A stretch of DNA of 6,352 bases from SXPK01 sp041168165 (GTDB lineage: Bacteria > Planctomycetota > UBA1135 > UBA2386). Of this stretch, positions 1-5,752 are shown one piece after another. The notes below the pieces were generated by a model. It was given only the letters and a program-made list of their open reading frames with translations. It was not told where the DNA came from and did no database searches. A program made the position numbers and the translations under genes. Numbering within the stretch: the first letter of the stretch is position 1; each line of letters starts with the position of its first letter. The stretch spans positions 1 to 6,352 of the forward strand of contig JBEELK010000025.1 of assembly GCA_041168165.1 (NCBI GenBank). The letters are read 5' to 3'.

Positions 1-700
1 TCTCGCAGCGCTCGGCCGATAGCTGCGTCGTCTCCAAGATGTAGCTGGCATATACCTGTGCTTCTTCGGGGTCGAAAGGGGCCCCGCATACGGCGAGCAA
101 CAACTCTCGCCAGCGGAGCACATTGGCTTCCACTTCGTCCGGACTCTTGCCGCGAACGAACTGCGCAAACAGCGCCGCGAGCCGGATCGGCTCGGGCAAG
201 GGCATCGACACAATCGACGCTTCGTCGCGCGCGGCGAAGTCTTCGACGGCGATGCCGAGCGCGAAGCCAGCGTGCTCACTGCCGACCACATGCTGCGGGC
301 CGTGCGCCGCGACCGCGCGCAGCCCCTGGAACGGGCTCTTGCCCGTGTGCACCAGAATCGGCACGACGATCGGCGGCAGCGTTCCACGCGCGCCTGCGAT
401 CGCCTTGTCGACCTCTTGCGCGACGTAGCGGAGCAGCTGCCGCCATGCGGCGCGCTTGTTCCCGTGCGCAAACTCGATGACGAAGATCACGAGCCTCGTG
501 CCGCACAACGTCGGCGCGATGAGCACGAGATCTGCGTCATGGCGACGCAGTTTGGGATCGACGCTCGCGGCTCCGGCGATGCGGAGCTTGGACCAGCAGA
601 TGTGGTTACAAAGTGGATGGCCCTGTAGCAGGATGCGGAGCCAGAGTTGGGCCAACTCGGGACTCCGAAACGCGCGGCGGAAGATGAGGTCGGTTTGCAT
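1..700 (-). CDS. Rpn/YhgA-like PD-(D/E)XK nuclease-transposase family protein, 3' end cut by window
   Basis: The frame is open from the ATG at 700-698 to the left edge (233 codons, no stop), so the C-terminus is missing. The start is supported by a strong AAGGAG five to six bases upstream. Rpn proteins (PF04754-type, called recombination-promoting nucleases or Transposase_31) have a PD-(D/E)XK core followed by a conserved LLRY segment and a PP(I/V)xP(I/V)xxHxGxxP(W/F) segment. All are visible here: RRHDADLVL around residues 52-60 (D57 as the likely catalytic Asp), FVIEF with E76, QLLRYV at 88-93, and LPPIVVPILVHTGKSPF at 108-124. Usual family members read E-H-Q-S after the beta strand; here it is E76-F-A-H, so the usual Gln is absent and activity may be altered. 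It is last in a minus-strand run after mobA and an MBL hydrolase, with an 88-base gap. Family assignment is by motif recognition; its cellular role is unknown. Confidence 0.75.
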   Translation of the reverse strand, partial: MQTDLIFRRAFRSPELAQLWLRILLQGHPLCNHICWSKLRIAGAASVDPKLRRHDADLVLIAPTLCGTRLVIFVIEFAHGNKRAAWRQLLRYVAQEVDKAIAGARGTLPPIVVPILVHTGKSPFQGLRAVAAHGPQHVVGSEHAGFALGIAVEDFAARDEASIVSMPLPEPIRLAALFAQFVRGKSPDEVEANVLRWRELLLAVCGAPFDPEEAQVYASYILETTQLSAERCE

Positions 701-702
701 CG

Positions 703-741
703 GTCTCCTTGCGCGGCAAACCGCCGCGGCATGTAGGAGAC
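703..741 (-). promoter_or_regulatory. Nested inverted repeat that could mask the Rpn-like gene's ribosome binding site
   Basis: Outer arms of 7 bp (703-709 GTCTCCT and 735-741 AGGAGAC) match perfectly. Inside them is a perfect 6-bp hairpin (712-717 CGCGGC and 723-728 GCCGCG) with a 5-base loop. In the minus-strand mRNA, the arm next to the start codon contains the AGGAG that serves the ATG at 700, so folding would pair the Shine-Dalgarno with an upstream GUCUCCU. The sequence match is seen directly; a regulatory effect is inferred. No U-run follows it, so it does not look like a terminator. Confidence 0.4.
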
Positions 742-788
742 GCACAAGGGGGGATGCGACCTTTGCGAGATTCTCCGCCGCCGTTCCC

Positions 789-1568
789 TCAACCGATCTC
801 GCGCGCCATCAAGTCTCGCGCGGCAACGACCTCGCCTGCAAACCTCGCGCGCGCTTGCGCCACGACATCGACGCCGTCGCATTCGGGATAGAAGTGCGTC
901 AGCAGCAGCGTCTTCGCGCGCGCTCGCTCCGCATGATCGCCGGCCATGCCTGGCGTGAGGTGTCCCTCGACTCGCAGCGCATCGGGGAACGCCGCGTCGC
1001 AGACGAACACATCGACATCGCGCGCGAGTTCGACCAACTCATCGCACTCATCCGCGTCGCCGCTGAACGCGATCGAAGCGCCACTCGTCGATGCAATTCG
1101 ATATCCAAGGCTCTGCGCGGTGTGGCGGATCGGCAATGTGGTGACTTGCAGATCGCACAGCGAGAAGGTGCCCGGCTGCAGTTCGCGCACGTGCAGTTCG
1201 TAGTCGCGCGGCAACGTCCACGGCCACACGCTCGCGAGCGTGTCGAGGAATCGCTGCAGTCCCGGCGCCGCGCAAAGCGTCAGCGGCTTGCGTCCGCGAT
1301 AGCGCGGGCTTCGCAGCGCAAACAGCAATGGGCCCACGTCGGCGCAATGGTCGGTGTGGTAGTGCGTCAGCAACACTGCATCGATCGCATCGAGATCGAC
1401 GCCGGTCTCCGCGAGCCGGCGCAGCGTGCCCGGCCCGCAATCGATGAGCACGTTGCTGTCTTTCGACTGCACGAGATAGCCAGCCGGGAAGCGATCGCGC
1501 ACGGGGATCGCCGTGCCCGAGCCGAGCACGGTGAGCCGCAGTTGGCCATCATGTAGTTCAGCGCGCAT
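789..1568 (-). CDS. RNase Z-like metallo-beta-lactamase fold hydrolase
   Basis: A 259-residue cytoplasmic protein with the order of motifs expected for the RNase Z/ElaC-like branch of the metallo-beta-lactamase superfamily. It opens with LTVLGSGTAIPV (12-23). The metal-binding HxHxDH is at H69-Y-H71-T-D73-H74, another likely ligand is H149, the bridging Asp is D171 in FSGDAD, and later histidines are H203 and H225 (LLLTHFYPE). All metal ligands seem present, so it should be an active hydrolase. I see no clear long flexible exosite arm of a true tRNase Z, so the substrate is open; a YhfI-like or phosphodiesterase role is possible. The frame is open further upstream to 1853, but that part is a Cys/Arg-rich shadow of mobA; the ATG at 1568 is the only sensible start. 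This ATG lies within the last codons of mobA (11-base overlap), so translation is probably coupled. Confidence 0.88.
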   Translation of the reverse strand: MRAELHDGQLRLTVLGSGTAIPVRDRFPAGYLVQSKDSNVLIDCGPGTLRRLAETGVDLDAIDAVLLTHYHTDHCADVGPLLFALRSPRYRGRKPLTLCAAPGLQRFLDTLASVWPWTLPRDYELHVRELQPGTFSLCDLQVTTLPIRHTAQSLGYRIASTSGASIAFSGDADECDELVELARDVDVFVCDAAFPDALRVEGHLTPGMAGDHAERARAKTLLLTHFYPECDGVDVVAQARARFAGEVVAARDLMAREIG

Positions 1569-2190
1569 CGTTCGTCCTCGCCGCGTCGCGGAGCGCCGCT
1601 TCGTAGTCCGCCATCGTGTTGCAGGCGCGCAAGCAGCGCAGTTCGGGGTCAGCTCGGCGCAGCGTCGCATTCGCCACTCGTCGGGTCTGCGCTGCATTCG
1701 CGAATGCGCGCGGCGCGTCGATGCCGTGTTGCAGCATCGCGTCGATCTCCGGCAAGCACGACAGGCGGTAGATCGCGCACAACGGGTGCAGCATGCCGTC
1801 TTCGTCAGGCACGCTGCATTGCGCATCGCCGAGTTGTTCGAGCAACAGCCCAACCACGCGCGCGGTCACGAATGGCGCGTCGCAGGCCGTGACAAACACG
1901 GCGTCTTCGGAGGTCGATGCGCCGCGCCGCAGCAGCGTTCGCATGCCGGTCGCGATCGCTGCGAGCGGACCTTGGTCCTGCCGTTCATCGAAGGCGACCA
2001 TCACGCCTTGCGGCAGCTCTGGCAGAGGTTGCGCCTCGTCCCGTGCCACGACGCACACAGGATCCGTGCATTCGCACAAGACTTCTGCGACGCGCCCGAG
2101 CATCGTGTTCGCCCCAAACGGCAGCGACTCCTTGGGCTGGCCCATGCGCCGGCTGCGGCCGCCTGCCAAGATGATCGATCCGACGCGCAC
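1558..2190 (-). CDS. mobA: Molybdenum cofactor guanylyltransferase MobA
   Basis: A 210-residue nucleotidyltransferase that would transfer GMP from GTP to molybdopterin to give the guanine dinucleotide cofactor. The N-terminal signature ILAGGRSRRMG (7-17) with K20 is the nucleotide-binding loop; GPLAAIATGM lies at 74-83, the metal-binding ACDAPF at 102-107, PLCAIY at 136-141 and the late NT-x-x-D motif at 191-195. LAGG rather than LAAG favours MobA over the related MocA cytidylyltransferase. The start chosen is GTG at 2190-2188, with GGGAG about nine to ten bases upstream; the frame stays open to 2493, but that extension is antisense to the DUF971 gene. It is divergent from the DUF971 gene (54 bases between starts) and overlaps the MBL start at its 3' end. 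No other molybdopterin gene is visible in this window. Confidence 0.9.
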   Translation of the reverse strand: MRVGSIILAGGRSRRMGQPKESLPFGANTMLGRVAEVLCECTDPVCVVARDEAQPLPELPQGVMVAFDERQDQGPLAAIATGMRTLLRRGASTSEDAVFVTACDAPFVTARVVGLLLEQLGDAQCSVPDEDGMLHPLCAIYRLSCLPEIDAMLQHGIDAPRAFANAAQTRRVANATLRRADPELRCLRACNTMADYEAALRDAARTNDAR

Positions 2191-2244
2191 GACGCTGGTT
2201 CTCCCTTCTCCGCGCGCGGCGCTCAAGAGCTTCCTTCTGACGAC
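2191..2244. promoter_or_regulatory. Divergent intergenic region between mobA and the DUF971 gene
   Basis: These 54 bases separate two divergent start codons and so should hold or border both promoters. The mobA side carries a purine-rich GAAGGGAG on the minus strand that serves as its ribosome binding site. I see no convincing -35/-10 pair for either direction, nor a good Shine-Dalgarno for the DUF971 gene. Promoters may lie inside the neighbouring coding sequence. Confidence 0.4.
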
Positions 2245-2556
2245 ATGCAAGTAGCGATCCCCAAGTCCGCCGACCTCGTGTCCCCGTTCACGCTGCGCAT
2301 CGCGTGGAAGGATGGCGCGGTGACCGATCTCGGCGCGCGTCAACTTCGGTTGCTCTGTCCATGCGCCAACTGCATCGAAGAAGGCACGGGCAAGAAGCTG
2401 CTCGACCCTCATTCGGTGCGTCCTGACATCCTGATCCTCGGCGTCGAGCTCGTTGGCCGTTACGGCCTCACCTTTGTGTGGAGCGACGGCCACAAGACGG
2501 GGATCTTCACGTTCGATCGACTCCGCGAAATCGGCGAGGAGGGCCGCACCGCATGA
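2245..2556 (+). CDS. DUF971 / gamma-butyrobetaine hydroxylase N-terminal-like zinc-binding protein
   Basis: A 103-residue single-domain protein matching the DUF971 (PF06155-type) pattern: an N-terminal beta region with WKDG (21-24), LR-x-x-CPCANC with C38, C40 and C43, then GRYGLTFVWSDGH (71-83) and GIFTFDRLREI. In human gamma-butyrobetaine hydroxylase the equivalent domain binds zinc through three cysteines and one histidine, and C38, C40, C43 and H83 here fit that set. The catalytic oxygenase domain is absent, so it is not a hydroxylase. Standalone DUF971 proteins occur widely in bacteria and are sometimes placed near iron-sulfur assembly genes; their function is not settled. The start is the first ATG of the domain. 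The longer frame back to 1513 is antisense to mobA and the MBL gene. Its stop overlaps the next start as ATGA, implying co-translation. Confidence 0.87.
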   Translation: MQVAIPKSADLVSPFTLRIAWKDGAVTDLGARQLRLLCPCANCIEEGTGKKLLDPHSVRPDILILGVELVGRYGLTFVWSDGHKTGIFTFDRLREIGEEGRTA

Positions 2557-3263
2557 GTGAACTCTGGTCCTGGGATCGTTGCGAAGAGACTCTGCACAAG
2601 CTGTTCGAGGCGCTCGATTGGGAGGCCTTGGGCAAGATCTACTTCCATGAGGATGGCGAGGAGCACTGGGAAGAACTGCGTCCCCGCGTGATTCCGCTCG
2701 GCCTCGACTGGGCGCGCGCGCTGCTGCAGCGCGTGCCCGAGGGCGGCGTCTCGCTGTATGCCGGCGCCGGCATCGCGGAGTTGCCGGTGATGTTCGCGGA
2801 GCGCTTCGTGCGCGGCCGTCGCGTCATCGCGAGCAATTCGCGTCTGCGCGAGTGCGAAGTGATCGAAGCGGCGATTGCGCGCTGCGGCCTCGTTGGCAAG
2901 TTCAAGATGCGCCACTGCGACGTGATGGAGCCTGCCAAGCAAGGCGGCTACGACCACCTTGCGTGCGTCAGCTTGTTCACGGACCCTGAGTCCTATCCGT
3001 GGCTCAGCGCGGTCGCATACGGTCGCATTGCTCCGGTGCAGCTGCAGGTCGAGGCGTTTGTCGCTGAGCGCGAGAAGGCGCGCGGGCTCGCCGCTGCGAT
3101 GTTCGCTGGCCTACAGAAGCCGGGGCTCATCACCACGACCGTCGAAGAAGTGGCGTGGTTCGTCGAGGAGTGCGAGAAGAACAAGGTCGCCTACGCGCCA
3201 GACGAAGAGACGCTGCCGACCGCGGTCGTCGGCGACCCGATCGGCTTCATGCGCATCGGCTGA
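2553..3263 (+). CDS. Conserved hypothetical protein with methyltransferase-like Rossmann features
   Basis: A 236-residue soluble protein without signal peptide or membrane segment. I do not recognise a named family. Residues 66-80 (VSLYAGAGIAELPVM) resemble a class I SAM-methyltransferase motif I (hydrophobic strand, then GxGxxE). Residues 90-96 (RVIASNS) could be the next strand, HCDVMEPA (121-128) the acidic motif, and YDHLACVSLFTD (133-144) the motif IV strand. The glycine loop is degenerate (AGAGIAE), so SAM binding is uncertain. The N-terminal 50 residues are helical and rich in Trp and Glu. The start at ATG 2553 is supported by GAGGAGG about ten bases upstream and by the 4-base ATGA overlap with the DUF971 gene, so both probably share one transcript and a related job. 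It ends 16 bases from the convergent M64 stop codon. Confidence 0.72.
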   Translation: MSELWSWDRCEETLHKLFEALDWEALGKIYFHEDGEEHWEELRPRVIPLGLDWARALLQRVPEGGVSLYAGAGIAELPVMFAERFVRGRRVIASNSRLRECEVIEAAIARCGLVGKFKMRHCDVMEPAKQGGYDHLACVSLFTDPESYPWLSAVAYGRIAPVQLQVEAFVAEREKARGLAAAMFAGLQKPGLITTTVEEVAWFVEECEKNKVAYAPDEETLPTAVVGDPIGFMRIG

Positions 3264-3282
3264 CGCGCGAAGGCCTTCGTCA
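3261..3282. terminator. Possible shared bidirectional terminator between convergent genes
   Basis: The gap between the convergent stop codons is only 16 bases. It contains a perfect 12-bp palindrome, CGAAGGCCTTCG, at 3268-3279. In addition, TGACG at 3261-3265 and CGTCA at 3278-3282 are complementary, so the two stop codons themselves sit in the arms of an inverted repeat, with AAGGCCTT inside and a 4-base CGCG bulge on one side. There is no U-run on either strand, so intrinsic termination would be weak. It may simply act as a 3' end stabiliser. Confidence 0.35.
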
Positions 3283-5160
3283 CTGCAGGTCGAATGCGAT
3301 CGCGTTCGTAACGCCGACGAACTGCAGCGACGGATCCAGCAGCACCGCCGCGAGGTGGGTGGGCGTCGGCAGCAGGCTCAGGCCGCTCGGGAACGCGATC
3401 GTCGCGTTGCCGAGCCCATTGGTCGCGAGCGCGCCGAATGCGAGCTGGAACACGCTGCCGTTGATCAGCTCGAGCCCCGTGTTGGTGCACGAGTCGAAGT
3501 TGAGCGGCAGCGTCATCGTCGGCGACAGCGCGAGTCCTGGCTGCGTGCCGCTGCAGCTCCACGCGAGCAGATACAGCGTCCCGGGCGCGGCGCACGGAGC
3601 GACGATCGTCGGCCGGATCGTGCCGCCTTGCTGCAGCGACACCGACGCGGCGTCGCGCGGATAGAGCAAGTCGTCGCGGTATTCGAGGCGCGGAGTGCAT
3701 GAGCCCGTCTGCACGAGCAAGGAGCGCGTCTGCACGTTGTCGATGATCGACGGCTCGATGATCGTGCCGAGGCGATTGACCTGCGTGAACAGTTGGTAGA
3801 CGCGCGGCGATGCGGCCCACGGCAGCTTCACGCGGCGCGTGAGCGTCTGCTGCGCGCCGACGGCGATCGTCGGGATCGTTCCGCTACCGAGGTAGAAGTC
3901 GCTCGTCGTCAGCGTCGCATCGACCGACAAGAACTGCTCGACGAGCACGTTGTTGGCGACGGCGGGGCCATCATTGGCAACGGTCACCGTCACGTCGGTC
4001 TCCGTGCCGACGGCGAGGACCTGTGGCGTCGCGCCGTTGGCCGTGATGCGCAAGCTCGCCGCGTTGGGGTCGGTGACCGTGACGTTCCACGTGTAGCTCT
4101 CGCGCAGCGTATTCGCGGGATCGTTGCGAACGAGCGGCGTGCGGTCCTGCAGTTCGACGCTGACCGTGTGCGCGCCGAGCGTCATGCCGGCGGTCGACAC
4201 GAACAGGCCGTTCGATTGCTGGTTGGTTTGGACGACGCCGTCGATCTTCCACGTGATGAGCGGGCTATTGGCCGTCGGCACGAGGCTCGTGAAGCCAAAC
4301 GCCTGCAGCGCGGGCCGCGCGAGCGTCAGCGACTGCGTCGCGGGGATCGGGTTCTGGATCGTCTGCGCGATCGCATTGACCGTCTTCACGATCTGCTCGC
4401 GACACACGGCGCAATTGGGTTGGCCGAGGTTGCGCATCAGGCAGTCTGCACGCGGACGCCAGATGCCGGTGGTGTGGTACATCCCGCCTTGGAATGCGGA
4501 CACGCCATCCGTTCCCCACCAGTGCGACCACTTCTGGCCGACGTTGCTCGTCGTGACGTTGACCTGGTTGGGCTCGTTGCCGGTGTAGAGGACGTTGGGA
4601 TAGTCGTACTCGTCGGCGAGTCCCGCGACCGAGTGGCCGAGTTCGTGCGTCTGCACTTCGACCATCGACGCGCCGTTGTAGCTGACGGCAAACGTGCTCG
4701 CGCAACCGCCGTAGCGGCTGTCATTGACCATCACGAGGATGCGCGACTCGTTGGCGGGCGCGAGCGCGGCGTCGGCGAGCGCGAGCGACGTGTTTTGGAT
4801 GTAGAGGCAGCGCGCGGTGCCGCCCGTGTTGTAGCTCGCGCTGTATGCGGTGTTCTTGACGATCGGCGGCGTCACGTCGGGTTGCGACGCGCCGGAGTCC
4901 GTGCTCGCGCGAAACACCGTGTGCACGTTGAAGTAGTTCGAGAACGTCGAGTACGGCGACTTCGCGAACAGCCCCGCCAAGAACGTGTTGACGTCTTGGT
5001 TGAAGCGAGCCTGCTCCGCTGCCTGATAGCCATCGCCGAGGATCACCATGTCGTAGCGCGACGCGGTGGTGCCGTTGGACAGCACGGTTGTGACGATCGG
5101 GGCCTGCGCGAGCGCTGCTGCGGCAGTCGCGGCGATGGCCATGAACATGCGAGCGATCAT
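3280..5160 (-). CDS. Secreted M64-family (IgA peptidase-type) zinc metallopeptidase, multidomain
   Basis: A 626-residue exported protein. Residues 1-20 form a signal peptide (Arg4, an alanine-rich core, likely cut near ALAQA). The catalytic M64 domain spans about 25-265: YDMVILGDGY (36-45), the zinc motif HELGH at 172-176 continuing as GLADEY (180-185), the WSHWWG region, and the late C240-LMR...C250-x-x-C253 segment typical of the family. About 268-363 looks like an Ig-like beta domain, and about 368-483 like a CARDB-type domain (VTVTVANDGPA, IIDN). Residues 487-626 form a C-terminal beta domain with four cysteines (488, 523, 536, 558) and a PLNFDSC motif, of a kind I associate with secreted Planctomycetota proteins. 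The family name comes from a clostridial IgA protease; an environmental protein more likely cleaves other glycoproteins or peptides. The start at 5160 overlaps the upstream stop (ATGA). The frame is open to 5841, but that part is out-of-frame with the real upstream gene. Confidence 0.9.
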   Translation of the reverse strand: MIARMFMAIAATAAAALAQAPIVTTVLSNGTTASRYDMVILGDGYQAAEQARFNQDVNTFLAGLFAKSPYSTFSNYFNVHTVFRASTDSGASQPDVTPPIVKNTAYSASYNTGGTARCLYIQNTSLALADAALAPANESRILVMVNDSRYGGCASTFAVSYNGASMVEVQTHELGHSVAGLADEYDYPNVLYTGNEPNQVNVTTSNVGQKWSHWWGTDGVSAFQGGMYHTTGIWRPRADCLMRNLGQPNCAVCREQIVKTVNAIAQTIQNPIPATQSLTLARPALQAFGFTSLVPTANSPLITWKIDGVVQTNQQSNGLFVSTAGMTLGAHTVSVELQDRTPLVRNDPANTLRESYTWNVTVTDPNAASLRITANGATPQVLAVGTETDVTVTVANDGPAVANNVLVEQFLSVDATLTTSDFYLGSGTIPTIAVGAQQTLTRRVKLPWAASPRVYQLFTQVNRLGTIIEPSIIDNVQTRSLLVQTGSCTPRLEYRDDLLYPRDAASVSLQQGGTIRPTIVAPCAAPGTLYLLAWSCSGTQPGLALSPTMTLPLNFDSCTNTGLELINGSVFQLAFGALATNGLGNATIAFPSGLSLLPTPTHLAAVLLDPSLQFVGVTNAIAFDLQ

Positions 5161-5636
5161 CGGCGCGCCTCCTCGATCATGCGCTGCATCGACGCAGCGT
5201 CGACTTCGCCGATCGCGCGGTCGCCGCGCACGAAGCGGTAGGTCGCGACGCCATCGACCACGGGGATGTTGAGCAACGCGCCGATCTGCGGGCTCTTCAC
5301 TTCGCAGCCCTTCACGACGACGGGCGAATCGATCTTGGTCTCGTCGGTCTCGAACTTCGACAGGTCGAGCGGCACGCGTTGCAGCTCCTTGCCGTCGCCG
5401 TTCAGCATCACGAGCGCAAACTCGCTCACGAGGCCTTTTGGCACGCCGCCCCATTCGTCTTGCTTGGCTACCGCGCGCGTGACGCGCAGCGCCTTGACGT
5501 TGCCTTCGACGACGAGCACGACGTGTCCGCTCGCGGGCTTTTGGCTGCCTGGGTCCTGGGCCGTTGCGGCGATGAGCAACAGGGTGCCAAATGCGCTCGC
5601 AATCGCGGCGCTCCGTCGGGAGATCGGCATGGGCAT
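5157..5636 (-). CDS. Small secreted protein encoded with the M64 peptidase
   Basis: A 159-residue protein with a clear signal peptide (RR at 7-8, hydrophobic core to about residue 24, likely cut near IAATA-Q). The mature part is predicted beta-rich: HVVLVVEGN, FALVMLNGDGKEL, VVVKGCEV, LLNIPVVDGVATYRFVRGD, and a short C-terminal helix rich in Met, Glu and Arg. It has a single cysteine in the mature part and no catalytic motif that I recognise. The spacing of strands and the D-G-x-x-L and IP...G...Y-x-F pattern recall the beta-sandwich that precedes the catalytic domain in other M64 proteins, so it may be a detached N-terminal domain; this is inference. Its TGA overlaps the peptidase ATG. The first ATG (5636) is used; an in-frame ATG at 5630 is equally possible. 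No Shine-Dalgarno is seen for either. Confidence 0.78.
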   Translation of the reverse strand: MPMPISRRSAAIASAFGTLLLIAATAQDPGSQKPASGHVVLVVEGNVKALRVTRAVAKQDEWGGVPKGLVSEFALVMLNGDGKELQRVPLDLSKFETDETKIDSPVVVKGCEVKSPQIGALLNIPVVDGVATYRFVRGDRAIGEVDAASMQRMIEEARR

Positions 5637-5644
5637 GGGGCGGG

Positions 5645-5650
5645 ATCATA
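5645..5650 (-). promoter_or_regulatory. Possible -10 element (TATGAT) for the secreted protein/M64 pair
   Basis: On the minus strand, TATGAT matches the TATAAT consensus in five of six bases and ends 8 bases before the first ATG. This would put transcription start almost at the start codon, which fits the lack of a Shine-Dalgarno there. No good -35 hexamer is visible 16-18 bases upstream, so this is a weak call. Confidence 0.25.
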
Positions 5651-5683
5651 GCGACCTCGCGCGCTCGCGTGGCGACGCCGATT

Positions 5684-5712
5684 CGCTGCGCCGTTGCGGA
5701 TGCGGCGCAGCG
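5684..5712. repeat. Perfect 10-bp inverted repeat in the divergent intergenic region
   Basis: CGCTGCGCCG at 5684-5693 and CGGCGCAGCG at 5703-5712 are exact reverse complements, separated by nine bases (TTGCGGATG). It lies roughly in the middle of the 116-base gap between two divergent genes and is not followed by a T-run in either direction. That argues against an intrinsic terminator. A dimeric regulator site, or a hairpin between two promoters, is more likely. High GC raises the chance of such pairing, but ten perfect pairs is still notable. Confidence 0.5.
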
Positions 5713-5717
5713 CACCG

Positions 5718-5746
5718 TTGGTGATCGATGCCGGACCCCGTATGCA
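5718..5746 (+). promoter_or_regulatory. Candidate promoter for the dihydrouridine synthase gene
   Basis: TTGGTG at 5718-5723 and TATGCA at 5741-5746 are separated by 17 bases, giving a sigma-70-like arrangement with four of six consensus bases in each hexamer. The predicted transcription start falls at or next to the ATG at 5753, and no Shine-Dalgarno precedes that ATG. A leaderless transcript would explain both. The -35 hexamer is partly inside a small CACC-GTT-GGTG hairpin (5713-5723). Weak by sequence alone. Confidence 0.3.
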
Positions 5747-5752
5747 GATCCC

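Noticed and set aside
1..700. Plus-strand open frames in the first 630 bases
   Set aside because: The minus-strand frame here has clear Rpn-family motifs and a strong ribosome binding site; the plus-strand frames are Arg/Ala/Ser-rich with no motifs.
456..1556. 366-residue open frame on the plus strand
   Set aside because: It runs antisense to the MBL and Rpn-like genes, is rich in Arg, Gln and Ala with no motifs, and is explained by high third-position GC.
2191..2493. Upstream extension of the mobA frame
   Set aside because: It is antisense to the DUF971 gene; the GTG at 2190 with a good ribosome binding site precedes the conserved nucleotide-binding loop at the normal distance.
4740..4795. 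Repetitive GCG/AGC-rich tract inside the M64 gene
   Set aside because: It encodes an Ala-Leu-Ala stretch of the peptidase and reflects codon bias, not a tandem repeat element.
3793..5241. 482-residue open frame on the plus strand
   Set aside because: It is the antisense shadow of the M64 peptidase gene, with an Arg/Val/Asp-rich composition and no recognisable domain.
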